Below, piece after piece: positions 45,200-55,200 of a stretch of 64,000 nucleotides of DNA (positions are counted from its first letter, which is position 1; every line of letters begins with the position of its first letter). The stretch comes from Proteiniborus ethanoligenes. Lineage in GTDB: Bacteria; Bacillota; Clostridia; Tissierellales; Proteiniboraceae. The stretch covers positions 1 to 64,000 of the forward strand of contig NZ_FNQE01000024.1 in the NCBI RefSeq assembly GCF_900107485.1, given 5' to 3'. The translations under genes were made by a program, and so were the position numbers. The notes under the pieces were generated by a model. It was not told where the DNA came from and did not search any database. It saw only the letters and a list, made by a program, of their open reading frames with translations.

Positions 45200-47032
45200 A
45201 TGCCTTATATTTTTAATGAAGATAATATAAGAGAAATCAGAGAAAGTAATGACATAGTAGATATCATATCACAGCACATAGCTTTAAAGCGTACAGGCTC
45301 AAACTTTGTTGGTTTATGTCCATTTCATAATGAAAAAACACCATCTTTTTCTGTATCGCCTTCAAAACAAATGTACCATTGCTTTGGGTGTGGTGCGGGT
45401 GGAGATGTAATAGCTTTTATTATGGAATATTCGAAACTGGACTTTGTTGAAGCATTGAAGCTATTAGCAGAGAGAGCAAATATAGTATTAGATGAAAAGG
45501 GGACAAATGTAAACACAAAAAAAGAAAAAGAAAAAAACATGTTATATAGTTTAAACAAAGAAGCTGCAAGATACTACTTCAATAACTTAACAAAGGATAA
45601 AACAGCTTTAAAATATTTATATGATAGAGGTATACAAGATAAAACAATAAGAACATATGGATTAGGTTATTCAAATAATAGCTGGGATGATATATATACC
45701 TTTTTAAAGAGCAAAGGCTATAGTGAGATTGACATTGAAAAAGCAGGTCTAATAATAAAGCATAGGGATGGGAATAGATACTACGATAGATTCAGAGGAA
45801 GAGTAATGTTTCCAATCATTGATGTTAGAGGGAGAATAATTGGATTTGGGGGGAGAGTAGTACGAGACGGGCAACCAAAATATTTAAATTCTCCAGATAC
45901 AACTGTTTTTTCAAAAGGATATAATCTTTATGGGCTTAACATTGCAAAAAAATATAGCAGGGATAAAATACTATTAGTAGAAGGATATATGGATGTTATT
46001 TCTCTTTATCAATATGGAATAAATTATTGCGTCGCATCTTTAGGAACTGCTTTAACCTTAAATCAGTCTAAGCTTCTTAAAAGATATAGTAATGATATAT
46101 ATATATGCTATGATTCTGACAATGCAGGACTAAGTGCAGCAGACAGAGCTTTGGATGTTTTAAGAGAAGAAAACATAAATGCTAAAGTTATTCTCCTTCC
46201 AACTGGAAAAGATCCAGATGACTTTATTAAAGAAAATGGAAGAGAAAGATTTGAAAATTTATTTAAAGATTCCTATAATTACTTGGACTTCAAAATTAAT
46301 TTTTACAGAAAAAAATATGATCTTAATACTGTAGAAGGAAAGGTTAGTTTTACTACAGATATATCCAGTATGCTTAAGAATATTAAAAGCCCCATTGAAT
46401 TAGATGCATATGTAAAAAAAGTGTCGCAAGAAACTAATATTTCTGTAGATGCAATTAAAGAAGAAATAAATCATAATAGGGATTCATATGTCAATTCCGT
46501 TATAAAGGACAAGTATATTAATGTTAATTATAGGAATAATAATAAATACAATATTTTGCCTGTAAAATACAATTTAGAATCAGGGCATTTAATGGCAGAA
46601 AAAAAACTACTTTATTTTATTATAAATGATAAAAATATATATAATCATATAAAAGATAGATTTAGACCAGAAGATTTTTTAAATCATGTATACAGAAGAG
46701 CCGCAGATATTACCTATGAATTATATAACAGTGGAGAAAAAATAAATTCTGAAAAGATAGCTATTCATTTTGAAGGAGAGGAACTAGAAAAGTTAAAAGA
46801 AGTGTTTAATCTAAAGCTAGACTTTGACGAAGAGGAAAAGTTCAAGGCAGTAGAAGATTATATAAAAAAAATATACTATTATGAGCTGAAAATTAAAAAA
46901 AATGACATAAAGGAACAAATAGCCGAAATCCAGAATAATAAAGCAAGGATTAAAGGAGATGTTGAGAAATTAATAAAACAGTTATGTATGGAAATAATCG
47001 AGATAGACAAAGAACTGAAGCTACAGCAGTAG
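45200..47032 (+). CDS. dnaG: DNA primase
   Basis: Makes RNA primers at the replication fork. The 610-residue protein has the N-terminal zinc-binding domain (CPFHNEKTPSFSVSP, CFGCGAGG), the TOPRIM domain with LLVEGYMDVISLY and CYDSDNAGLSAADRA, and a C-terminal helicase-binding region. Length is normal. It starts after AAAGGTGAT and is 25 bases upstream of sigA, forming the classical macromolecular-synthesis pair. Confidence 0.97.
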   Translation: MPYIFNEDNIREIRESNDIVDIISQHIALKRTGSNFVGLCPFHNEKTPSFSVSPSKQMYHCFGCGAGGDVIAFIMEYSKLDFVEALKLLAERANIVLDEKGTNVNTKKEKEKNMLYSLNKEAARYYFNNLTKDKTALKYLYDRGIQDKTIRTYGLGYSNNSWDDIYTFLKSKGYSEIDIEKAGLIIKHRDGNRYYDRFRGRVMFPIIDVRGRIIGFGGRVVRDGQPKYLNSPDTTVFSKGYNLYGLNIAKKYSRDKILLVEGYMDVISLYQYGINYCVASLGTALTLNQSKLLKRYSNDIYICYDSDNAGLSAADRALDVLREENINAKVILLPTGKDPDDFIKENGRERFENLFKDSYNYLDFKINFYRKKYDLNTVEGKVSFTTDISSMLKNIKSPIELDAYVKKVSQETNISVDAIKEEINHNRDSYVNSVIKDKYINVNYRNNNKYNILPVKYNLESGHLMAEKKLLYFIINDKNIYNHIKDRFRPEDFLNHVYRRAADITYELYNSGEKINSEKIAIHFEGEELEKLKEVFNLKLDFDEEEKFKAVEDYIKKIYYYELKIKKNDIKEQIAEIQNNKARIKGDVEKLIKQLCMEIIEIDKELKLQQ

Positions 47033-47057
47033 TCTTTGCTGAAAGGAGGGGACTGAA

Positions 47058-48170
47058 ATGAGTAATTTTGATAAGGCAAAAGAACCAAATGTAAATATTG
47101 TAAAAGGCTTAATAGAAAAGGGAAAAAAGCAAGGTATGCTCTCGTATAAAGAAATCATGGATACCCTTGAAGAATTAGACCTTGATACTGATCAAATAGA
47201 TGAGGTATATCAAAACCTTGAAGACATGGGAATAGATATAGTAGGTGACAAGGAAGAAGATATTTTACTTGATAAAAGTATAGAAGAAGAAGATGAAGAA
47301 ATAGATGCGGAAAAAGAAGATCTATCACCTCCAAAAGGGATAAGTGTAGATGATCCAGTTAGAATGTATTTAAAGGAGATAGGGAAAGTTCCTCTGTTAG
47401 ATGCAGAAGAAGAAACAGAGTTAGCAAAACGAATGGAGTTAGGCGATGAGGAAGCTAAGAGAAGACTTGCAGAAGCTAACCTGCGTTTAGTAGTAAGTAT
47501 AGCAAAGAGATATGTAGGTAGAGGAATGCAGTTTCTAGATCTTATTCAAGAAGGAAATCTAGGATTGATTAAGGCTGTAGAGAAATTTGACTACAGAAAA
47601 GGATTTAAATTCAGTACCTATGCAACATGGTGGATTAGGCAAGCTATAACTAGAGCAATAGCAGATCAAGCTAGAACTATTAGAATACCAGTACACATGG
47701 TAGAGACTATAAACAAGCTTATAAGAGTATCAAGACAGCTATTACAGGATTTAGGAAGGGAACCAACCCCTGAAGAAATAGCTAAAGAAATGAGTTTAGA
47801 TGAAGAAAAAGTAAGAGAAATATTAAAAATTGCTCAGGAACCTGTTTCTCTCGAAACTCCTATTGGAGAAGAAGAAGATAGTCATTTAGGAGATTTTATA
47901 CCAGATGATGATGCTCAATCACCTGCTGAGGCTGCTACATTTACGCTATTAAAGGAGCAATTAATGGAAGTACTAGACACTCTTACACCTAGAGAACAGA
48001 AGGTCTTAAGATTAAGGTTTGGACTTGATGATGGTAGAGCCAGAACTCTTGAAGAAGTAGGAAAAGAATTTGATGTAACAAGAGAAAGAATTAGACAAAT
48101 AGAAGCAAAGGCTCTAAGAAAACTAAGACATCCTAGCAGAAGCAAAAAGCTTAAAGATTTCTTAGAATAA
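47058..48170 (+). CDS. sigA: RNA polymerase primary sigma factor
   Basis: The housekeeping sigma-70 factor. The 370-residue protein has region 1.1 (about 1-75), an acidic linker, region 1.2 ([17 protein letters not shown]), region 2 with the -10 recognition and melting helices ([17 protein letters not shown]), region 3, and region 4.2 ([18 protein letters not shown]) for the -35. It is followed by a terminator. Its expected consensus, TTGACA/TATAAT, is what is seen before arcA and rnpB. Confidence 0.98.
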   Translation: MSNFDKAKEPNVNIVKGLIEKGKKQGMLSYKEIMDTLEELDLDTDQIDEVYQNLEDMGIDIVGDKEEDILLDKSIEEEDEEIDAEKEDLSPPKGISVDDPVRMYLKEIGKVPLLDAEEETELAKRMELGDEEAKRRLAEANLRLVVSIAKRYVGRGMQFLDLIQEGNLGLIKAVEKFDYRKGFKFSTYATWWIRQAITRAIADQARTIRIPVHMVETINKLIRVSRQLLQDLGREPTPEEIAKEMSLDEEKVREILKIAQEPVSLETPIGEEEDSHLGDFIPDDDAQSPAEAATFTLLKEQLMEVLDTLTPREQKVLRLRFGLDDGRARTLEEVGKEFDVTRERIRQIEAKALRKLRHPSRSKKLKDFLE

Positions 48171-48191
48171 GCATTAACATAAATCATATAA

Positions 48192-48217
48192 TAAAGATTC
48201 GCTAAAGCGAATCTTTA
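48192..48217 (+). terminator. Terminator after sigA
   Basis: A perfect 11-bp stem (TAAAGATTCGC with GCGAATCTTTA) with a TAAA loop. Confidence 0.85.
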
Positions 48218-48256
48218 ATTATGACATAAGAATTGAGCTAGAGAGGTGTTGAAATA

Positions 48257-48967
48257 ATGGATACCATTTTATTTGATTTAGATGGAACCCTTCTTCCTCT
48301 TGATATGGATGAATTCATATTAAAATATTTTAAAAAGCTGTGCAATAAATTTGCAGATATTTTTGAACCAGACATGTTACAGGAAGCAATATGGTCATCT
48401 ACAAGCTACATGATTAGTAATATAGAAAAAGAAAAAACAAATATGGATTGCTTTTTTGAAGATTTTCAAAAAAAGGTAGACAGAAGTTTAGATGAATTAT
48501 TCCCAATTTTTGATGAATTTTATCAAAAGGATTTTGTTGATTTAGAGCATATTGTAAATCCAAATCCTATAGTAAAGGAAATTATTCAAATGCTAAAAGA
48601 TAAAGGTTATAATTTAGTCATTGCTACAAATCCACTATTCCCAAAGGAAGCTATATACCACAGAATCCAATGGGCAGGTCTTGAAGCTAGTGATTTTGGA
48701 CTAATAACAACCTATGAAAATATGCATTTCTGCAAACCTAATATACAATACTACGAAGAAATATTAGAAAAGACAAATAGAACCTCAGACAAAGTAATGA
48801 TGGTTGGCAATGATGTGCAAGAAGATATGGTATCTTCACTAATTGGAATTAAAACATTTTTAGTCGAGGACTGTTTAATTGATAGAGAAGCACCATCATA
48901 TAAAGTTGATTATAAAGGAAGCATGCAGGATTTTTATGATTTTGTTAAAAAGCTTCCTAGATTATAA
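48257..48967 (+). CDS. HAD-family hydrolase
   Basis: A 236-residue HAD-superfamily enzyme: motif I FDLDGTLLPLDMDEF with the nucleophile Asp8, a helical cap (about 20-90), motif II-like LVIATNP, and motif III/IV VMMVGNDVQEDMV. The substrate, probably a phosphorylated metabolite, cannot be told. It lies between sigA and trmK and may be co-transcribed with trmK. Confidence 0.88.
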   Translation: MDTILFDLDGTLLPLDMDEFILKYFKKLCNKFADIFEPDMLQEAIWSSTSYMISNIEKEKTNMDCFFEDFQKKVDRSLDELFPIFDEFYQKDFVDLEHIVNPNPIVKEIIQMLKDKGYNLVIATNPLFPKEAIYHRIQWAGLEASDFGLITTYENMHFCKPNIQYYEEILEKTNRTSDKVMMVGNDVQEDMVSSLIGIKTFLVEDCLIDREAPSYKVDYKGSMQDFYDFVKKLPRL

Positions 48968-48991
48968 TATTTTCATAAGAGGAGCAAAGAT

Positions 48992-49684
48992 ATGAAATTG
49001 TCACCAAGACTACAAGCTATTGCAGACTATGTTCAGAAGGGGGCTACAGTAGCAGATATAGGAACTGATCATGGATATATTCCTGTTTATCTTGTAGATA
49101 ACAATGTATCTAATAAAATCATTGCAACAGATATCAATATTGGACCATTAGAAAATGCTAAATCTTACATTGAAAAAAAAAGCTACGAAGAGATTATAGA
49201 GACTAGATTAGGCAATGGATTAGAACCCTTATCACCTAATGAAGTTGATACAGTAATAATTGCTGGAATGGGAGGTCTTTTGATTACTGAGATTTTGGAG
49301 AGCTCTCAAGTTGTGACACAAAAAATAAATAGATTTATTTTACAGCCCATGGTTGGCTCAGAAGAACTAAGAAGATACTTATATAGAAGCAAATACAAGA
49401 TAATAGATGAGAAGCTGGCTAAGGAAGGACACAAGATATATGAAATAATAGTAGCAGCTCATGGCGAAGATAACATAGATAATGAAATATACTATGAAAT
49501 AGGGAAAAAACTAGTTGAAAACAAGGATAAACATCTTAAAGAATTATTAGAAGTAAAGATAAGAAAGACAGAAAAAATTTTAATTGCATTAAAGGATAAA
49601 GAAACAGTAAACGGAAAGCTTAAGTATAAACAAATAGAAAGAAAATATAATGAATATAAGGAGGTGTTAGATACCATATGTTAG
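48992..49684 (+). CDS. trmK: tRNA m1A22 methyltransferase TrmK
   Basis: Methylates N1 of A22 in the D-arm of tRNAs. The 230-residue protein has KLSPRLQAIADYV, the SAM motif VADIGTDHGYIPVYL, VIIAGMGGLLI and the FILQPMVGSEELRRYL block, followed by a coiled C-terminal tail. It overlaps the start of the Nif3-type gene by 7 bases; trmK-nif3 after sigA is the standard Firmicute order. Confidence 0.95.
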   Translation: MKLSPRLQAIADYVQKGATVADIGTDHGYIPVYLVDNNVSNKIIATDINIGPLENAKSYIEKKSYEEIIETRLGNGLEPLSPNEVDTVIIAGMGGLLITEILESSQVVTQKINRFILQPMVGSEELRRYLYRSKYKIIDEKLAKEGHKIYEIIVAAHGEDNIDNEIYYEIGKKLVENKDKHLKELLEVKIRKTEKILIALKDKETVNGKLKYKQIERKYNEYKEVLDTIC

Positions 49685-50784
49685 CTAAAGACATTATCAA
49701 GTTAATAAATAACATAGCACCTTCTAAACTAATAGATAAAAAATGGGACAACTCTGGTCTTCAGATTGGAAGTTTAGAAAAAAAAGTTAAGAAAATTTTA
49801 TTAGCTCTTGATATTAGCCCTATCACAGTAAAATATGCCCTAGATAATCAAATAGACATGATACTGTCTCACCATCCATTTTTCTTCACACCAATTAAAT
49901 CCATATCATCTGATGAGATTAAAGGAAAAATGATAGTAGATTTAGTTAATAATGACATAGTAGTATATAGTGCACATACAAACTTAGATTCTGCGGAAAA
50001 TGGAGTGAGTGAAATACTTGCAAAAAAACTTAAACTAAGGGATATTAGTGTACTGTCTAATAGCTTTACAGAGAAACTTTATAAAGTAGTTGTTTATGTT
50101 CCTATTTCTCATAAAGATTCAGTAAGAGATGCTATGACTAATCAAGGGGCTGGGTTCATAGGAAACTATAGTCATTGTACATTCAATATTACAGGTACAG
50201 GTACTTTTATGCCTAGAGAAGGTACTAACCCCTACATAGGGGAAGCTAATAGACTAGAATTTGTACAAGAAGAGAGAATAGAAGCTATAGTATCAGATGA
50301 AGGTCTAACAAAAGTATTAGACTCTATGCTAAAAGCTCATCCATATGAAGAAGTTGCATATGATATTTACGAACTTTACAACAAAGGAAAAGATTATGGT
50401 TATGGTAGAGTTGGAGTATTGGAAAAAGAAAGTACCTTATTAGATTTTGCAAAACAGGTGAAAGAAACCTTAAATTGTGATAGTATAAAAGTATATGGAG
50501 ATACAAGTAGAATTACAAAAAGAATAGCAATTTGTGGTGGGAGTGGGATTGATTTTTTAAATGATGTACACTTTAGTGGTGCGGACACGTATGTTACAGG
50601 AGATATTAAATATCATGATGCTCAAATTGCTTTAGAGAAAAACATAGCCTTAATCGATGCAGGTCATTTTTACACTGAAAATTTAGCAATGTCTTATATA
50701 AAAAATTATTTAGATGAAATGACTAAAGGAAAAGTAAGTACAATCAGCTTTGAAGAAAAAAGTATTCCTTTTATTACTGTTTAA
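49678..50784 (+). CDS. Nif3-like dinuclear metal-centre protein
   Basis: A 368-residue NIF3/YqfO-type protein with metal ligands in LSHHPFFFTPIK, HTNLDSAENGVSE and, near the end, GDIKYHDAQIALE and DAGHFYTEN. The roughly 100-residue PII-like insert (about 135-235) of the Firmicute YqfO form is present. GTP cyclohydrolase activity has been assigned to the superfamily, but the role of this form is unclear. The start overlaps trmK. Confidence 0.92.
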   Translation: MLAKDIIKLINNIAPSKLIDKKWDNSGLQIGSLEKKVKKILLALDISPITVKYALDNQIDMILSHHPFFFTPIKSISSDEIKGKMIVDLVNNDIVVYSAHTNLDSAENGVSEILAKKLKLRDISVLSNSFTEKLYKVVVYVPISHKDSVRDAMTNQGAGFIGNYSHCTFNITGTGTFMPREGTNPYIGEANRLEFVQEERIEAIVSDEGLTKVLDSMLKAHPYEEVAYDIYELYNKGKDYGYGRVGVLEKESTLLDFAKQVKETLNCDSIKVYGDTSRITKRIAICGGSGIDFLNDVHFSGADTYVTGDIKYHDAQIALEKNIALIDAGHFYTENLAMSYIKNYLDEMTKGKVSTISFEEKSIPFITV

Positions 50785-50823
50785 CTATAAACCTACATTT
50801 ATTAGCCTTAAGGAGGTCAAAGG

Positions 50824-51567
50824 ATGAGCCAGTTGGAACTTTTATGGAGGTTGCAACAACATGATAATAGATTGGCACAACTATTACTAAAGCTTAAGGA
50901 AATTGAAAACGAAAAGAGAATGGATGATTTAAAGGTTAGACTCAAGCAAGTAGAATATGACATAACACATCGAAAAACTCAAAAGGAAGTAGATGAAGTA
51001 AAGATACAAAGAGCTAGCAGTAAACTAGAACAGATGACTTGTAAATTAAGCGATGTGGAGAAAAAGCTTTATGACGGCAGCGTGTCAGATCTAAAGCAGC
51101 TAACCTTCATGAGCAAGGAAGCACAAGAGATAAAAAAAGAATCCATAAAGCTAGAGAAAGATATTTTAAATCTTATGGAAGAAACTGAAAAATTAGAGCA
51201 AGAATTAAACAAGTCAACTAGCCTATATAATGCGCTTAAGGCAGAAATGGAGAAAAACATAGAGGAATACAAAGCTGTAGCTGAAAGGTTAAAATTAAAA
51301 ATAAAAAAAGAAAAAGCTGCTCTAGAAATAATATTATCTAAGTTAGATGAAGAGCAAAAGATAAAATATAGTACATTAAAAGAAAAAAAAGGGAAGGTTG
51401 TTGCAGAGGTGATTGATGGTAAATGCAGAGGATGTCATATTACTATCCCTTTATTTATTATGTGTAAGCTAAAAAACAAGGATGAAATAACTTATTGCGA
51501 TAACTGTGGTAGAATTTTATACTATAGAGAACAGGGCTATATTAATACAGTAAAAACTAATGCCTAA
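50824..51567 (+). CDS. Coiled-coil protein with C4-type zinc ribbon
   Basis: A 247-residue protein: a long helical hairpin/coiled coil (about 1-190) and a C-terminal zinc ribbon made of CRGC and CDNC (about 200-230). It belongs to the CT398/YbgI-type C4 zinc-ribbon family that often follows Nif3 in Firmicutes and Actinobacteria. A role in nucleic-acid binding or protein trafficking has been proposed for relatives but is not shown here. Confidence 0.88.
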   Translation: MSQLELLWRLQQHDNRLAQLLLKLKEIENEKRMDDLKVRLKQVEYDITHRKTQKEVDEVKIQRASSKLEQMTCKLSDVEKKLYDGSVSDLKQLTFMSKEAQEIKKESIKLEKDILNLMEETEKLEQELNKSTSLYNALKAEMEKNIEEYKAVAERLKLKIKKEKAALEIILSKLDEEQKIKYSTLKEKKGKVVAEVIDGKCRGCHITIPLFIMCKLKNKDEITYCDNCGRILYYREQGYINTVKTNA

Positions 51568-51620
51568 AGAACTATAACAAAATAACTATAAAATGATGGA
51601 ATTAGAAGGATTATTTTCAT

Positions 51621-51650
51621 TTGACATAAGGCTTAGCATTATGCTATATT
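51621..51650 (+). promoter_or_regulatory. rnpB promoter
   Basis: Consensus TTGACA at 51621-51626 and TATATT at 51645-51650 with an extended TG two bases before it; spacer 18 bases. Transcription should start near 51657. Confidence 0.8.
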
Positions 51651-51671
51651 TAATGGAGTAAAAAGAATATT

Positions 51672-52058
51672 TAAGTAAGCCAGATGATCGCATGCGTTTG
51701 CATGAGGAAAGTCCGAGCTCCAAAGGGCAGGGTGCTGGGTAATACCCAGTGGGGGCAACCCCAAGGATAGTGCAACAGAGATATACCGCCAGAACTCTTT
51801 TTCGGTGTAACAACTGAGCATGTAGTGAAATAGTCCATAGAAGGGGCTATCTGGTAAGGGTGGAAAGGCGAGGTAAGAGCTCACCAGCAGCTAGGCGACT
51901 AGCTGGCTATGTAAACCCCATCTGGAGCAAGACCAAGTAGGGACTAGAAAAGGCGGCTGCCCGTCGCCATCCCAAAGGTAGGTCGCTGGAACCTATTGGC
52001 AACATTAGGTCTAGATAGATGATCGTCTAATACAGAACTCGGCTTATAGACTTACTTA
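51672..52058 (+). ncRNA. rnpB: RNase P RNA (bacterial)
   Basis: The catalytic RNA that trims the 5' leader of pre-tRNAs. Conserved blocks are GAGGAAAGTCCGAGCTCC near the 5' end, ATAGTGCAACAGAGA with CCGCC after it, AAGGGTGGAAAGGCG, and the ACAGAA-type 3' block at 52031. P1 pairs AAGTAAG at 51673-51679 with CTTACTT at 52051-52057. Conserved regions and length of about 387 nt point to class A, but the class was not modelled. Promoter and terminator are in place. Confidence 0.96.
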
Positions 52059-52070
52059 ATACAATTTATG

Positions 52071-52108
52071 AAAACTCAATGCTTAAAAGGCACTGAGTTT
52101 TCTTTTTG
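52071..52108 (+). terminator. rnpB terminator
   Basis: AAAACTCAATGC pairs with GCACTGAGTTTT (one mismatch) around a 7-base loop, followed by CTTTTTG. Confidence 0.9.
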
Positions 52109-52143
52109 TTACATAGATTCCTATCTAAGGGTATCATCTAATA

Positions 52144-52167
52144 CCACTATATCACTGTGAAAAGTGG
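52144..52167. repeat. Inverted repeat before the STAND/HEPN operon
   Basis: CCACT at 52144-52148 and AGTGG at 52163-52167 flank a 14-base gap, 82 bases before the start of the large ATPase gene. It could be an operator; it is short and may be chance. No good promoter was recognised between the rnpB terminator and the gene. Confidence 0.3.
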
Positions 52168-52248
52168 AAAAATTAAAGGAAAATTGTAGAATCATATAGA
52201 ATATAGAGGGATAAGGAAAGCAGCAGAATTAAAAAGGAGAGTGAATTT

Positions 52249-55200
52249 ATGTTCAATAAGGATGAAAAAAATAATTTTCCTGAAATTATTAGTAATTTTC
52301 AAAAAATAATTTTAGATGGAAAATTTAATGAAAGTATAAGCTACATTCAAAATCAAAAATACATAAAGAGAATATCTCTAGAATATTTTCCTTCATTCAC
52401 AAGAAATAGTGTTGGAAAGGAATTAGATAATAATCACTATGTAAAAATGGACAGTTCTGATAGATTGTTTTTTTATTTAATAATGCTTTTTTTTAGCCCT
52501 AGATATGCTAAGACCTGGAAGCATATTTTTAACCATTATAATTATGAAAAAATAAACGGATTAGATTTATTAGAACAAAAAAAATGTGGATATATGGTAT
52601 ATATATATTTCCTAGAATTAATTAAAAATCCAAAGGACTACGATTATAAAATATTAAAAGACTTTTGTAAAGTCAATAATTTCTGGATCGAAGCTCAAAG
52701 TGCTAATTTCAAAGAAATGAAGATAACAAAGGATAATGATAAAAAGAAAGAATTAATATATTTTTTTGCTGACAATATTGAAAAATTAAATAATGAACCC
52801 ATATATGGTGAGTTTGATAAAAAGACATTCATTAAATCTGTAACAGACTACATAGATGTAATTAAAAATAGTATATTAGATGAAGGTCTAATGCATAAGG
52901 TATCTGCAATTAAATATGGAAATGAAGGGGATTTAGATAATGCCTTTGAAAATATGAAAAGAGCATATGAAGCCGGAGTGTCCTCTAGGACCATTTTTGA
53001 ATGGGCCTCTGAAAATTCTTATCTCCCACAACTAAAGGAATATCTTAATACAAGATATAAAATTGACCCTAGCCTAAAGGATGTATACCAAATGATTAAT
53101 TTATGCGATCTTATGCTTAGCATTCAAGGAATAGAGATAGCTGAATTAAAAAAATATGTAATAAGATTTGTAAAAAGATATCCGAATCCGCCTGGAGATA
53201 AGGAGTTAGGAGAGTTTAACATTTGCCTTTCTAAATATAATAAACAAATATGGGGCTTAGAAATATATACAATATTGCATAAAACCTTTCCTGGAGATCG
53301 TTATATTAAAAAGACAAATGCTGATTTGTTGATAGAGATGGAGAATCAACTTGATGAAGCTGTTTTTCTTTATTATGATGCTTTTATTCAGTTTAAAAAT
53401 GAGAAAAAATTTAATTTAAAGCCTTTTAGAAAGGTGGCTATTACGTGCATATTAAAGGATAGAAATGATCTTACCCAAATGTTATTGACTTTATTAGATG
53501 GAGAAAACAATAAACTATGGATTCGTACAAAGAAAAACTTCAATACTTTAATTGTTCTAGGCAGAAAAATTAACGAAAAAAATAATAAATCTAAGGTTAA
53601 CCTGTTTAATGAGTTTTGCATTGCTGTAGACAAGGGATCATTAACAGGTATAATATATTCTATTTGTAGGTATGATAATGAATTTTTATTGAATTATGAT
53701 GAAGTTAAAGAAATACTTAGCAATTATAATCAGTATGAGCTGAAAAAAAGCCTGCTCAAATTTTTTGTAGAATATGATTTACACAGTGAGCTTAACATAG
53801 AATCTATATTAAGTTTAATAAAAACAACAAGTTTTAAAATGTATGAAATCCTAAAAGATATAAATGATAAATATCGCTCTGAAGTTTACTTATTAGAGCC
53901 CTATGTAGAGAAAATACTTACTAACAGGTTAACAGCTTGCTATGGCGAATTATTTCCTTTATTAGAAGCAGAAGAAAGGGCAAGGATTAAAGAAATAGTT
54001 ACCTTATTGATGGTTGAATTATTTGGCTTTAACCAATTATATAAATATAAATATCCAGAATTTATAGGTGTATTAAATATACCTGAAGAAAAGAAAAAAG
54101 AGAAGATACTTGAACTTACTAATACCTGTTTAAAATATTATAATGATAATCCTGATTATTTTATTGGATACGGCCAAATGTTAATGAAAATAAAGCAATG
54201 GCGTGAGGCATTATTGAATTTTAAAGAAGCTAATAACCCTAAATTTGTAGAAGTATTTGATAGATCAGATTCTGCACTTGTATCTGAAAATATTTGCAAA
54301 CTCTACATAATGGCAGAAGAAGGCAGAATTGATTATAATATAAAGGAATTAAGCTATGTATTAAAAGCTATTTCTATTGTCGTAAAAATGGATTCTAATC
54401 ATGTTACTCTTAATAAACTAGAAGAGCTATTTAGGGATAAAAATGACCCTCTAATACATGTTATATCTTCATTTAATTATGCTTTAGAAAATAAGAGTAT
54501 AGAAGCAGTTAGAGAAATTAACAAAGTGAAATTTTTTCTAGGAGAACTATATAACTCGTGCTTCAATATGATCAATAGCTTGTTAATAGGAGTAGAAAAT
54601 GAAATAACTGAGGATATAAACTCTCCTCAAGAAGAAATAGCATCTACTGAAGAATATTTGATTGATGATTATTTAACAACTTACAATGATGACTATGATT
54701 TAGATAAGTTTTTTGCTCTAACTCATGACTCAAGCATGTTTCTAAGTACAAAAGATTTTTTGAATTTTGTGCCATATTTAGCTCTAGAGATAGAAAACTT
54801 CAAATTATCAGTAGATATGTATGAGATTTTGAAGCTGGAAATAAAGGATAGGTATAATGTTAATATCTTAGATGAACTTGAGCTAAAGTCATTATCTAAT
54901 AAAAGCTTGCAAGTAATAAAAGCTGCAGTTGAAAAAGATAATATTAAGGATTTCTGTGAATTTGTACTAAAATATATTGAAATCAACAGTATAATCTTAG
55001 AAAAAAATAAATTGTATATACCGCTTTTGCATCTCTCTTTTGAGGCTTTATTAGTTACATATTATTCTTCAAAAATAGGGGTTGATTGGAAAATCTCCTT
55101 TGATACTGCAATAGATAATATACTTGTGGCCTATAAAAGCATTAATGATTCAAAAGAGTTATTCGAAAATCTTAAATTTACTAAATATATATGCACTTTT

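Noticed and set aside
51586-51884. Two open frames on the - strand
   Set aside because: They lie across the rnpB promoter and RNA, whose conserved blocks explain the sequence.
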